NCBI GenBank assembly: GCA_020073185.1
Contig: JAIQFT010000025.1
Location: 1 to 64,000 of the forward strand
Origin: Terriglobia bacterium
GTDB taxonomy: Bacteria > Acidobacteriota > Terriglobia > Terriglobales > Acidobacteriaceae
Direction: 5' to 3'
DNA length: 64,000 bases
The notes below the pieces were generated by a model. The model worked only from the letters and a program-made list of their open reading frames with translations, had not been told where the DNA came from and ran no database searches. The position numbers and the translations under genes are program-made. Positions 1 through 8,742 of the stretch are shown piece by piece; the stretch's first letter is position 1, and every line of letters begins with the position of its first letter.

Positions 1-652
1 CCCGCGCCGGGAAGATCGGAATCGGCCGTGCAGAAGTGGAATCTCGATGTCCCGCGCGAAAAACTTGGCGAACTCACGCAACCGAGTACGCCGCTGCCCG
101 TGCCGAAATTCAGCTACTTACACCACGGGCTGCTAGGGATTGAAAAGACTCGTGTTATTACCCAGCCTAACGTTATTAAAGCTTTCGCCGCGATGTTCCT
201 ACAGGAGGCGCACAGAACAACGCGAAACTACTCAGCTTTGCAAGGATAAGGTTGGCAAGGAGATCTTTGGCAAGGGTCACCGGATGGAGCCGTACTATAC
301 CGCCGCATTTGCTTACTACAAGCTGGAATATCTGTTTCGCAGTGGTAAATTGGAGCGGAAGTGCAAACCTGCTCGATTCCACATCCTTCTCGCGGTGCGC
401 CTTCTCGGGAACCCAGCACAGTTTCCCAAGTTTATGAACTCCCGCGAAATGGAGGACTACTGCAAGCCGCTCCTGACAGCATTATGGGATTCCGCCAAGT
501 GCGATGAACTGATTGGGCGTGCAGCGGGAGTAGTAGAGGCGGCTGCTGGCAGCAATTTCAATCGTGACAATATTCGCACGGAGCCAACCACCAAAAAGGT
601 TATTGCTCAATGCCAGACAGTAATCGCAGCAGAAAAGACGGCAATCGAGTGA
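1..652 (+). pseudogene. AIPR-family (abortive infection phage resistance) C-terminal fragment, frameshifted
   Basis: The gene enters from the left edge, so its N-terminus is missing. Frame 1 is open from base 1 to a stop at 247-249; frame 2 then carries the rest to a stop at 650-652. Skipping one C near position 241 joins them into a continuous protein: ...IEKTRVIT...HRTTRNYSAL, then KDKVGKEIF, EPYYTAAFAYYKLEYLF, KPARFHILLAVRLL, MNSREMEDY, NFNRDNIRTEP. This order resembles the C-terminal part of AIPR proteins, linked to abortive phage infection. The first ~40 codons match less clearly and may hold a second lesion. The single-base insertion means either a pseudogene or a sequencing error. It is the only defence-related sequence seen in the window. 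Confidence 0.6.
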
Positions 653-721
653 CAAATCGCTCCGAGAATGAATTTCATGAATTCGAGGCCGAGGGGGCAG
701 TGCCGATTTGTCATTCGAACC

Positions 722-2440
722 CTATTTAGCGCCTTCGTACACCGTCCTTCCGCCCACCACCGTGCGCAGCACTTTTGTCTGCAGAATCTCCGCTGGTGCG
801 ACCTTTGTAATGTCGCGGTCCAGCACCACCAAGTCGGCGAGAAATCCTGGTGCAAGCCTTCCCTTCTCTCGCTCGGCGAATTCGGCGTAAGCAGCACCGC
901 TGGTGTAAGCGGCAATAGCCTGATCAATCGAAATCTTCTGTTCCGGCACGTATTCCTGAGTGCCTGCCTCATTCTTGCGCGTGACCGCCGCGTACAGCCC
1001 GCGAAACGGCGTAATTGGTTCCACCGGATAATCGGTGCCGAAGGCCAGCACTACGCTATTTCGCAGGAATTCATTCCACGCGTAGGAATGTTTGGCGCGC
1101 TCCGCTCCGATGCGCGTGACCGCCCAATTCATGTCCGTCAGCAAATGGTTGGGCTGCATGGAAGCGATGACCTGCAGCTGGCGGAAGCGCGCAAAGTCGT
1201 CAGGCGCCACCACCTGCGCGTGCTCAATGCGTAAGCGCAAGCCGCCCAGACGGCGCAGTTGCGGCGCGTTGCGATTCTTTTCTTCGACGTATCGCTCAGC
1301 CGTGGCGAAGGCCTGCAGCGCCATGGCGACCCCGCGATCGCCGATGGCGTGGAAGCCCATCTGGAAGCCGGCGGCGGCGCGCTCGGAGGCCATCCGGTCC
1401 AGCGCCGCCTGCTCGAACTGCGGCAGGCCGGAGTTTGCGGGCTCATCCGTGTACGGCGCCAGCATGGCCGCCGTATGCGAGCCAATCGAGCCGTCCATGA
1501 AGCCCTTCAACATGCCGGTGTGCAGCATGGGGTCCTGCGGCGAGTGGAAGACACGGCGCTGCTCCAGCAGGTCCAGCGGTTGCGGGAACGGCAGCCACTC
1601 GGAAATGCGCAGTGTCAGCTTGCCGGCCTTCTCCAGTTCGACGTAGGCGAGGAAGTCTTCCCACTGCGAATTGTCTTGCGCCGAGGTGAGCCCGTAGCGC
1701 GCCGCTTCCTGCAGCGCGAGTTCCGCGCCGCGACGCCGTTGCGCCGGCGTCGGCGGCGGCACTTTGCTGCGCACCAGGTTTTGCGCGGTTTCCCGCATGC
1801 CTCCCGCAGGTTCGCCGTGAGCGTCGCGATCAATGCGGCCGCCGGGCGGATCCGGCGTGTGCTGGGTGATCCCCGCAATTCTCAGGGCGGCGGAATTGGC
1901 GACCAGCATGTGGCCGTCGGTGCGGATGAAGAGTCCAGGATGATCGCCCGTGACCGCATCGAGGTCGTGGCGCGTAGGAATTTTCTGCACCGACCACTTA
2001 GTGTCGTCCCAGCCGCGGCCCACGACCCATTCGCCCGGCTCGGCAGTCTTCACGCGTTCCGCGATGCGTGCCTTCATCTCGTCAAGCGACTTGATGCCGG
2101 ATAACTCGACGTTCAGCTTCTCGAAGCCGCCGTTGGCGAGGTGCAGGTGCGCGTCGTTGAAGCCGGGCATGACGAAACGCCCGCCGAGATCAATCACCTG
2201 CGTGTGCGGGCCTTTCAGTTTGCGGATTTCCTCGCTGGCGCCTACGGCCATGATGCGGCCGTTGCGCACCGCAATTGCCTGCGCGCGCGGAAAAACCTTT
2301 GCGGGTGCGCCACCGAGGCCTTCCTCCGCGCCGGTGTAGATGTTGCCGTCGAGGAATATCTGGTCGGGGGGGTCGCCCTTGCTGTGTTGTGCGTGCAGGT
2401 TCATTGCGGTGAGCAGCAGAATCACGACCACGATTTTCAT
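722..2440 (-). CDS. Exported amidohydrolase family 3 (YtcJ-like) metal-dependent hydrolase
   Basis: Predicted 572-residue protein. The start at 2440 gives a signal peptide (MKIVVVILLLTAMNLHA) and overlaps the stop of the upstream peptidase gene by ATGA; an upstream in-frame start would add 26 unlikely residues. Typical amidohydrolase-3 features follow: DGNIYTG near the N-terminus, the metal-binding HxH in PGFNDAHLHL, a central (beta/alpha)8 domain with GFHAIGDRG, then IEHAQVV and FGTDYPVEP, and a C-terminal segment (GFLADLVVLDRD) that returns to the composite beta-domain. Members hydrolyse amide or related bonds; the substrate cannot be told. Translational coupling to the M20 peptidase suggests joint action on peptide or N-acyl amino acid substrates, the hydrolase being exported. 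Confidence 0.88.
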   Translation of the reverse strand: MKIVVVILLLTAMNLHAQHSKGDPPDQIFLDGNIYTGAEEGLGGAPAKVFPRAQAIAVRNGRIMAVGASEEIRKLKGPHTQVIDLGGRFVMPGFNDAHLHLANGGFEKLNVELSGIKSLDEMKARIAERVKTAEPGEWVVGRGWDDTKWSVQKIPTRHDLDAVTGDHPGLFIRTDGHMLVANSAALRIAGITQHTPDPPGGRIDRDAHGEPAGGMRETAQNLVRSKVPPPTPAQRRRGAELALQEAARYGLTSAQDNSQWEDFLAYVELEKAGKLTLRISEWLPFPQPLDLLEQRRVFHSPQDPMLHTGMLKGFMDGSIGSHTAAMLAPYTDEPANSGLPQFEQAALDRMASERAAAGFQMGFHAIGDRGVAMALQAFATAERYVEEKNRNAPQLRRLGGLRLRIEHAQVVAPDDFARFRQLQVIASMQPNHLLTDMNWAVTRIGAERAKHSYAWNEFLRNSVVLAFGTDYPVEPITPFRGLYAAVTRKNEAGTQEYVPEQKISIDQAIAAYTSGAAYAEFAEREKGRLAPGFLADLVVLDRDITKVAPAEILQTKVLRTVVGGRTVYEGAK

Positions 2441-3705
2441 TCCCCAACTCCGGCCACCGCAAGCGCGATGAGCAGAATGCGCCGCAAGCCGAGATCTCGT
2501 CCCGTCGGGTCGTACCACTCGTGCAGCGTGTGCGCGCCGCCGCCCGCGCCGCCGGCGCCGATCGCCACCGCTTCGCGGCCCTGCGAGAGCGGAATATTGG
2601 CGTCCGTGGAGGCGCGTTGCAGGCGGGCGTTATTGTCGAGCAGCGCGTCCACCGCCTGCACCACCGCGAGCATCGGGCTGTCGGAGTTAAGGCGCGCCGC
2701 AGGACGGCTGCCGATCAGCTTGATGTCGGCGGAAAGTCCGCTCGGCGAGCGCCCGCCGAAGTTGGGGCGCGGCTCCTGCGTGACGGCGCGCTCGATGGAG
2801 TCACGCAGCGCGCGCTCCAGGCGTTCCACTTGCTCACCCGCGACGGAGCGAATGTCCACCTTGATGCTGGCCGACTCGGGAATCGAGTTCACCGAGGTCC
2901 CGCCGGTGATCACCCCGATGTTAAACGCGGTTTTCGGCGAGGCGGGAACGGGCGTGCGCGAAAACTGGTCAATCGCGCGGGCCAGAACAACGATCGGATT
3001 GGGCGTGCCGAAGTCGCTCCAGGAGTGACCGCCGGGACCGAAGACGGTTACCAGGAACCGCTTGCTGCCGAGCGCTTCGGTGACGATGGTGTCGGTGCCG
3101 GCGCCGTCGAGCACGAGCGTGGCCGCGATCGCGTCGCGCCAGCGCGGCTCGGCGAATAGGTAGCGCATGCCGCGCACATCGCCTTCTCCCTCCTCGCCGA
3201 CATTGCCGAGGAACGCCAGCGGCCATTCGGTGCGAATGTCGGCATGGCCCAGCGCGCCCGCCAGCGCCAGCAGAGCGGTGATGCCGGCGCTGTTGTCCGA
3301 TACGCCGGGGCCGTACAGGCGATTGCCTTCGCGGCGCATATTCAAGCCGGTGCCGGCGGGAAAAACGGTATCAATGTGCGCGGTGATCGCCATGTACTTG
3401 GGCTCGTTCTGGGTCGCGAGCCCGGGTCGGATGCCGATCACGTTGCCGATGTCGTCGATGTGCACGTCTTCGAGGCCGAGCTCGCGGAAACGTGCCGCCA
3501 GCCACTCGGCGCGCGCGGACTCGCCGAACGGCGGGGCGGGGATGCGCGTCACCTCCATCTGTCGCGCGATGAGCTGCTCTTCGTGGGCGAGAAACCAGGC
3601 GGCGGCGGCTTCCACCGGCGCCAGCGCCGCAATCCGCTCCACTTGTTGCGTGGCGGAGATTTGCGCCGAGGTTCGGGACTCCGCGGCAGAAGGGACGTTG
3701 GCCAT
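2437..3705 (-). CDS. M20 family metallopeptidase (peptidase T-like)
   Basis: Predicted 422-residue zinc peptidase without an obvious signal peptide. Family landmarks in order: TAHIDTVFPAG (first metal ligand His and neighbouring Asp), GVSDNSAG (bridging Asp), VGEEGEGD (catalytic Glu and metal-binding Glu), then GPGGHSWSDFGTPNP at the start of the lid/dimerisation domain, and a late AGGAGGGAHTLHEWYDP with the last metal-ligand His. The length fits M20 aminotripeptidase or carboxypeptidase-like enzymes. It shares a 4 bp ATGA overlap with the downstream amidohydrolase, so the two form an operon. The substrate is unknown. A heptad repeat lies 37 bp upstream of the start. Confidence 0.9.
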   Translation of the reverse strand: MANVPSAAESRTSAQISATQQVERIAALAPVEAAAAWFLAHEEQLIARQMEVTRIPAPPFGESARAEWLAARFRELGLEDVHIDDIGNVIGIRPGLATQNEPKYMAITAHIDTVFPAGTGLNMRREGNRLYGPGVSDNSAGITALLALAGALGHADIRTEWPLAFLGNVGEEGEGDVRGMRYLFAEPRWRDAIAATLVLDGAGTDTIVTEALGSKRFLVTVFGPGGHSWSDFGTPNPIVVLARAIDQFSRTPVPASPKTAFNIGVITGGTSVNSIPESASIKVDIRSVAGEQVERLERALRDSIERAVTQEPRPNFGGRSPSGLSADIKLIGSRPAARLNSDSPMLAVVQAVDALLDNNARLQRASTDANIPLSQGREAVAIGAGGAGGGAHTLHEWYDPTGRDLGLRRILLIALAVAGVGE

Positions 3706-3741
3706 GGCGAAAGCTGGATATTACCCTAAACGCGCGAGCGT

Positions 3742-3765
3742 GATTTCAGATTTCAGACTGCAGAC
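3742..3765. repeat. Short heptad tandem repeat (GATTTCA-type)
   Basis: Seven-base period: GATTTCA, GATTTCA, GACTGCA, GAC. It lies in the gap upstream of the M20 peptidase. One of about ten similar heptad arrays in the window. Confidence 0.6.
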
Positions 3766-3824
3766 GGAAGATTGGTCGAGTCCTCTCTCTGCGCGGAGCT
3801 GTGCCAATCTTTAGTTCTAACTCT

Positions 3825-5075
3825 CTAGTGCGTGGTGGACACCGGCGACTGGCAACACTCCAGGATTTCGTTTTCCGTCAACATGCGGTCGGATCGCTTC
3901 GCGCGCTGCAAGATGCGCTCCACGATTTCGTCGGTCGCTTGCAGGCCGTGGCGCCCCAGCCAGAAGGTGATGTTGGACTTGCCGCTCATCGGCCCGATCT
4001 CGATGATCTGCTCCAGCCCGAAATAATGCGCAGGCACGCCGGAGTACACGTTGTTGGCGAGCTCGACGTCATTCTTCTTGTACGCCTTGATCACCGCGGC
4101 CGCGTGCACGCCGGTGCCGGTGCGGTAGGCGTCGTCGCCGACCACGGGATAATTGCGTGGGATGGGCAGGCCGGTGGCGTGCGCGATCGCCTGGCAATAC
4201 TCCTTCAGCCGGGACAGGTCCTGGCCGTTCCAGGGCGGGATTCCCATCAGCCTCAAATTGACCAGCATCTGGTCCATCTGCGTGTTGCCGACGCGCTCGC
4301 CGATGCCCAGCCCGCAGGCGTGCACGCAGTGCACCCCGCCCATCAGCGCCGCCATGGAGTTGGCCAGCGCCATGCCGCGATCGCAATGCCCGTGCCAGTC
4401 CACGCGGATCATCATGCCCGACGGGACCACGACCTCCTTGACGATGAAGCGCACCAGGTGAAGCGCGCCCATGGGCGTGGCGTGGCCGCAAGTGTCGCAG
4501 ATGACAATGGCCCGCGCCCCGCAATCGATGGCCGTCGAGTAAAGGCGCTGGACGGTCTCCGGGTCACAGCGGGTTGTGTCCTCGGTCACGTACATAACGG
4601 GCAGGCCGAGCGACACCGCGTACTTCACCGCTCGTTCCGTGGTCTTGAGCAGGAAGTCGTCGCTCCAGCCTTCGGTGTAGCGGCGGATGGGACTGGAGCC
4701 GATAAAGGTGGCGGCCTCGATTTCCAAGCCGGTCTTCTGGCTGATCTCGGCGATGGGGCGGATATCGTTCTCGTGCGTGCGCGCCGCGCAGTTCGCCTTG
4801 ATCCTCATCTTGTGGTTGACGATCTCGCGTGCCAGCGCCGTGGCATGCTCCACCGCGCGCGGGCCGGCGCCGGGCAGGCCGATGTCGACCGAGTTGATGC
4901 CCAGCGCCTCCATCAGGTGGAGGATCTCGATTTTTTCCGCGATGGAAGGATCGCGCACCGAGGGCGATTGCAGGCCGTCGCGCAGCGATTCGTCGTTGAG
5001 CAGCACCGGCCCGCTGGGCTTGAACTCCGGCCCCGGCACGTTGTTCCAGTCGTAAATCAGGTCAGAACAATTCAC
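3825..5075 (-). CDS. 2-isopropylmalate synthase-like acyltransferase (HMGL-like), short form
   Basis: Predicted 416-residue member of the pyruvate carboxyltransferase/LeuA superfamily. LNDESLRDGLQSP near residue 27 carries the catalytic LRDGxQ signature. DWHGHCDRGMALANSMAAL carries the metal-binding HxH and the second LeuA signature, followed by GLGIGERVGNTQMD. The family condenses acetyl-CoA with a 2-oxo acid. The protein ends after a short helical tail and lacks the ~120-residue C-terminal leucine-binding regulatory domain of classical LeuA. It may therefore be feedback-insensitive or act on another 2-oxo acid (citramalate, homocitrate, Re-citrate). No leuBCD neighbours are present, so the pathway is not fixed by context. 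Confidence 0.75.
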   Translation of the reverse strand: MNCSDLIYDWNNVPGPEFKPSGPVLLNDESLRDGLQSPSVRDPSIAEKIEILHLMEALGINSVDIGLPGAGPRAVEHATALAREIVNHKMRIKANCAARTHENDIRPIAEISQKTGLEIEAATFIGSSPIRRYTEGWSDDFLLKTTERAVKYAVSLGLPVMYVTEDTTRCDPETVQRLYSTAIDCGARAIVICDTCGHATPMGALHLVRFIVKEVVVPSGMMIRVDWHGHCDRGMALANSMAALMGGVHCVHACGLGIGERVGNTQMDQMLVNLRLMGIPPWNGQDLSRLKEYCQAIAHATGLPIPRNYPVVGDDAYRTGTGVHAAAVIKAYKKNDVELANNVYSGVPAHYFGLEQIIEIGPMSGKSNITFWLGRHGLQATDEIVERILQRAKRSDRMLTENEILECCQSPVSTTH

Positions 5076-5165
5076 GATAGTGTACTTGGATGCATGCTTC
5101 TTCCCCGCGAAGCGCGGCCCCGTATGCCGGTTTTATACCTTGAATCCGGCCCTCAACAACAGCGT

Positions 5166-5540
5166 TTACTTTGAGTCCTTGGGCGGGAGGGTCAGCCCAA
5201 ATGTCGAAATCATGCCGCGCCCGGCGACGTTGAGGCCGCTGGGGTCCTGCGCATTGGGCAGGTACAGCGTGCGGCAATGCTCGCAGCGGTAGATCTCGGC
5301 GTCGGGACCGAACGCCTGCTCCACATCCCCGCAGGCCTTTTCCAGCACGTCGCTCATGTAGAACCAGTGCTTCAGGTGGCCGCCGCAGAGTTTGCCCTTC
5401 GCGTCCTTCTCATTGCAGGAGCGCTGCCCGGGCTTTTTCACCTTGATCTTGTGTTTCGCAAGCTGCGGAAAATTGCCGGGTTGTGCCGCGTCCGGGGTCT
5501 TTTCGGTGGTCGCCAAGGCCGATACCTCGTGAACTGCCAC
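5166..5540 (-). CDS. Conserved hypothetical protein with paired Cys (zinc-ribbon-like) motifs
   Basis: Predicted 124-residue soluble protein, GTG start. After a variable N-terminus it is Lys-rich (KHKIKVKKPGQ), then has Cys in RSCNEK and KLCGGHLKHWF, and a CxxC in YRCEHCRTLYLPN, consistent with one zinc site. The C-terminal GRGMISTFGLTLPP is uncharged and conserved-looking. I do not recognise a named family. It lies between the isopropylmalate synthase-like gene, same strand, 90 bp downstream, and a divergent amino acid permease; neither suggests a role. Confidence 0.65.
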   Translation of the reverse strand: MAVHEVSALATTEKTPDAAQPGNFPQLAKHKIKVKKPGQRSCNEKDAKGKLCGGHLKHWFYMSDVLEKACGDVEQAFGPDAEIYRCEHCRTLYLPNAQDPSGLNVAGRGMISTFGLTLPPKDSK

Positions 5541-5699
5541 ATTGTGAATGAAAACACGCTATTTTACTGGATAACTCGGATGAGAAGGAAGACTGTTGTA
5601 GTCACTGCCGTCACACAAGCGGTTAGTCGTAGTCTGGGGTCGGTTGTTCAGATGGAGTACCGGACTGCGGGCCACCGACTTCGGACCACTAAAACAGGC

Positions 5700-7013
5700 A
5701 TGCACGGACCCTCGAAGCACGACAAACTCCTGGTGCGCGCCATCGGGCGCTGGAGCCTGGCGGCGCTGATGTTCAACACCATCATCGGCGCTAGCGTGTT
5801 CGGCGTCCCCTCCCTGCTGGCAGCGCGACTGGGAGGGTTGAGCGTGCCGGGCTACCTGATCGCCGCCGCCGGCGTGGGGATTATCGCCGCGTGCCTGGCC
5901 GAGGTCGCGTCGCAATTCCGCGAGGCGGGTGGGCCCTACCTTTACGCTCGCACCTCGTTTGGGCCGTTCGTCGCCATCCAGATCGGCTGGATGATGTGGC
6001 TGTCGCGCATCTCGGCCACTTCGGCGGTTGCCGACCTGTTCGTCTCCTACCTCACGCAGTTCGTTCCCGCGGTGGAGGCCCCGCTGACGCGCGCGCTGGT
6101 GCTGGCGGCGCTGATCTCATTTCTCGCGGTGGTGAACTACCGCGGGGTAAGCGGCGGCACGCAGGTAAGCAACGTCTTCACCGTCGCGAAACTCGGACTG
6201 CTGCTTTTCCTGATCGCCGGCGGACTGGCGGCGCTCGCCTTGCACCCGGCAATCCGCGTGACGACGCCGCCGGTTTCGCCCAGAGCCAGCGACTGGTTCG
6301 ACAGTCTCATCCTGATGGTGTACGCCTACGCCGGATTCGAAGCCGCATTCCTGGTTTCCGGCGAGACGCGAGACCCGCGCAACGACGCACCCTTCGCACT
6401 CGCGGTCTCGATCGCAACTGCTACCTTGGTGTTCGTCGCGCTGCAATACGTCGTGATTCACATCGTGCCGGACGTGGCCGCCAGCGCCAAGCCGGCGGCC
6501 GACGCGGCGCAGCGCTTTCTCGGGCCGGTGGGAGCATCGCTGGTCGCCGCCGGGGCACTGGTCTCGATTTACGGCTATCTCAGCGCCAACCTGCTGCACG
6601 CGCCGCGCCTGACCTTCGCGATGGGCGAGCAGGGAGATTTTCCCGCCTGGTTTGCCGCCGTGCACCCGCGTTTCCGCACGCCTTACGTATCCATCGTGCT
6701 GTTCGCGGTGCTGGTGGCGGGTTTTTCCATCGCCGGAAGTTTTCGCTGGAACGCGATCGTCTCGGTGTTGGCGCGGGTTTTCGTTTACGGCGCTGTCGCC
6801 GCCGCCCTTCCGGCACTACGGAGAAAGCATCCACACGCCGATGCCTTTCGCCTGCCGGCGGGCAATCTTTTCGCGGCGCTCGCGCTCGCCTTCATGGGCG
6901 TGATCGCGACGCGCATCCAGCGCGGCGCGGGCGTGGTGCTCGCAGTTACGCTGCTGGTCGGGTTGGTAACGTGGGTGTGGGCGAGGAAACGAGCGGCGAG
7001 ATCCGAGTTGTAG
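5700..7013 (+). CDS. APC superfamily amino acid permease
   Basis: Predicted 437-residue polytopic inner-membrane transporter with about 12 hydrophobic segments. The chosen ATG precedes a short charged leader (MHGPSKHDK) and then RWSLAALMFNTIIGASVFGVPS, the first unwound-helix motif (GASVFG) typical of amino acid/polyamine/organocation transporters. Further support: EVASQFREAGGPYLYAR in TM3 and YAYAGFEAAFLVSGETRDP around TM6. Likely a proton-coupled amino acid carrier; the substrate is unknown. Upstream in-frame codons exist but would add unlikely residues. The last codons (RSEL) fall inside a heptad repeat, so the native C-terminus appears to have been replaced or extended by repeat DNA. Confidence 0.88.
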   Translation: MHGPSKHDKLLVRAIGRWSLAALMFNTIIGASVFGVPSLLAARLGGLSVPGYLIAAAGVGIIAACLAEVASQFREAGGPYLYARTSFGPFVAIQIGWMMWLSRISATSAVADLFVSYLTQFVPAVEAPLTRALVLAALISFLAVVNYRGVSGGTQVSNVFTVAKLGLLLFLIAGGLAALALHPAIRVTTPPVSPRASDWFDSLILMVYAYAGFEAAFLVSGETRDPRNDAPFALAVSIATATLVFVALQYVVIHIVPDVAASAKPAADAAQRFLGPVGASLVAAGALVSIYGYLSANLLHAPRLTFAMGEQGDFPAWFAAVHPRFRTPYVSIVLFAVLVAGFSIAGSFRWNAIVSVLARVFVYGAVAAALPALRRKHPHADAFRLPAGNLFAALALAFMGVIATRIQRGAGVVLAVTLLVGLVTWVWARKRAARSEL

Positions 7014-7032
7014 GTTGCGAGATCTGAGTTCG
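6998..7032. repeat. Short heptad tandem repeat (GAGATCC/GAGTTGT-type)
   Basis: Five seven-base units: GAGATCC, GAGTTGT, AGGTTGC, GAGATCT, GAGTTCG. It overlaps the last codons and stop of the amino acid permease. Confidence 0.6.
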
Positions 7033-7052
7033 ATTGCCGCGTTGCTGCCGGT

Positions 7053-8624
7053 TCACAAACGCCGCCGGAACAGCGATGCCGACGACCGCAGGGCTCCGCG
7101 CGCGCGGGCCAGCACGCGGGGCGCAAACAGCCAGTCGGTAAAGGCTTCCATCTGTCGTGCGAAGTCGGGGTTGTAGCCGTACCACCAGGTTTTTTTCATG
7201 CGCGGCAGGCGGTCGGAATCGAGGTACTGCACCCAGGTCATTTCTTCCAGGCCGACGCGCCCGTGGGTGCGCCCAATGCCGCTGCACTTGACGCCGCCAT
7301 GCGGCGCCTCGCTGATCCCGAAGCCGATCACCGCATCGTTCACCAGCACCGTTCCCGCAGCGATGCGGGCCGCCAGCCGTTCGCCGCGGCGGCGATCGCT
7401 TGTCCACACGCTGGCGGCAAGACCGAATTCGGAGTCGTTGGCCAGGCGGATGGCTTCGTCATCGGAATCGAAGGCCATGATGGTCAGCACCGGCCCGAAG
7501 GTCTCCTCGCGCATGATGCGCATGGAGTGCTCAACCCCCGCGATCACTGTCGGCGCATAGAAATTTGCGCCTATCTCGGTCAGGCGGCGGCCCCCCGCCA
7601 GCACGCGCGCGCCGCTGGCGACCGCGTCATCCACCTGCTCTTCGACGATACGCAGTTGCCGCTCGTGGATCATCGGCCCGATGTCGGTGGAGGGATCGGC
7701 GCCGTTGCCGACCTTCAGCTTGCCTGTTTTCTCGACGCACAGTTCGAGGAAACGGTCGTGCAGGTTGCGATGCACGTAGCAGCGTTCCACCGACAAGCAT
7801 GCCTGTCCGGCATTGAAGAACGCGCCCCATACCGCCGCGCTGGAGGCGACGTCCAGGTCGGCGTCATCGAGGACGAGCATCGGGTCCTTGCCGCCGAGTT
7901 CGAGCACGACCGGCAGCAGTCGCGCCGCGCAAGCCTGGGCGACGCGGCGTCCGGTGGAAACGCTGCCGGTGAAAATCAGTTTGTCGATGGGCGAGGCGAT
8001 CAGGGCCGCGCCGGTCGCGCCGTCGCCGATGACGACCTGGAAAACCTCGTCCGGCACGCCCGCTGCCGTCAGCAGCGACTTCAGTTCCAGCGCGCTCAGC
8101 GGCGTGAGCTCGGAAGGCTTGAGCACGACCGCATTGCCCATCACGAGCGCGGCCAGCACTTCGCCACCGGGAGTCGAGAAGGGAAAATTCCATGGCGAGA
8201 TAATACCGACCACGCCGTGCGGACGCCGCAGCAGCCGCCCGGCCTTGGCTTTCATGATCGGATTGCCGTGGGGCACCGGTTCTGCGCGCAGCAATTCCGG
8301 CGCCTGCTCGGTGGAAAAGCGCGCCGAGTCGAGCACTAAGACAACTTCGCTCAACATCGATTCCACATACGGCTTACCGGCTTCCGAGGTCACCAGGCGC
8401 GCGACGTCTTCCTTCCGCGCGTGCAGAAGCCGTTGGAAGCGGCGGATGACCTCGATGCGATGGTACACGCCGGCGGCGTCCCATGCGGGCTGCGCCGCTC
8501 GCGCGCGCTCCACCGCGGCAACAACCGCGGCGTCGGCGGCGCACTCGAACTCGCGCAAAGTCTCGCCGGTGGCCGGATTTACAGCAAGCAAACGGCGGGC
8601 GGCGATTTGTGCATCGGTGGCCAT
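7053..8624 (-). CDS. NAD(P)-dependent aldehyde dehydrogenase
   Basis: Predicted 523-residue ALDH-superfamily enzyme that oxidises an aldehyde to the acid. Landmarks in order: cofactor-binding GIISPWNFPFSTP with the oxyanion Asn, VLKPSELTPLSA, FTGSVSTGRRV (Rossmann glycine motif), LELGGKDPMLVLDDAD with the general-base Glu, FFNAGQACLSVERCYV with the catalytic Cys, and EETFGPVLTIMAF with the cofactor-ribose Glu. It resembles succinate-semialdehyde and related dehydrogenases; the substrate is not determinable. The C-terminus carries ~40 extra residues (WWYGYNPDFARQMEAF... to RRRL) beyond the usual end. No operon partner; truA lies 116 bp downstream of its start on the same strand. Confidence 0.93.
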   Translation of the reverse strand: MATDAQIAARRLLAVNPATGETLREFECAADAAVVAAVERARAAQPAWDAAGVYHRIEVIRRFQRLLHARKEDVARLVTSEAGKPYVESMLSEVVLVLDSARFSTEQAPELLRAEPVPHGNPIMKAKAGRLLRRPHGVVGIISPWNFPFSTPGGEVLAALVMGNAVVLKPSELTPLSALELKSLLTAAGVPDEVFQVVIGDGATGAALIASPIDKLIFTGSVSTGRRVAQACAARLLPVVLELGGKDPMLVLDDADLDVASSAAVWGAFFNAGQACLSVERCYVHRNLHDRFLELCVEKTGKLKVGNGADPSTDIGPMIHERQLRIVEEQVDDAVASGARVLAGGRRLTEIGANFYAPTVIAGVEHSMRIMREETFGPVLTIMAFDSDDEAIRLANDSEFGLAASVWTSDRRRGERLAARIAAGTVLVNDAVIGFGISEAPHGGVKCSGIGRTHGRVGLEEMTWVQYLDSDRLPRMKKTWWYGYNPDFARQMEAFTDWLFAPRVLARARGALRSSASLFRRRL

Positions 8625-8662
8625 TGTTCGCAGACTAGCTTAGATGGACTCAGCAGAAAAAG

Positions 8663-8742
8663 GAACCACGGATCCCCGCCGATAAGACGGATCGGAAATT
8701 AGTTCCGCTTTTATCCGTGTGAATCCGTGTAAGTCCGCGGTC
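8663..8742. repeat. Dispersed intergenic inverted repeat (CCACGGAT family), copy 1
   Basis: Left arm GAACCACGGATC (8663-8674) and right arm GAATCCGTGTAAGTCCGCGGTC minus its last bases (8721-8742) flank a short spacer; the right end runs into the truA stop codon (8741-8743). Copy 2 at 20657-20736 has the same arms, giving a repeated gap-filling element of about 80 bp. Confidence 0.55.

Noticed and set aside
3801-5174. Long open frame (457 codons) on the plus strand opposite the isopropylmalate synthase-like gene
   Set aside because: Antisense shadow of a high-GC gene; no family motif, and the minus-strand protein has clear catalytic signatures.
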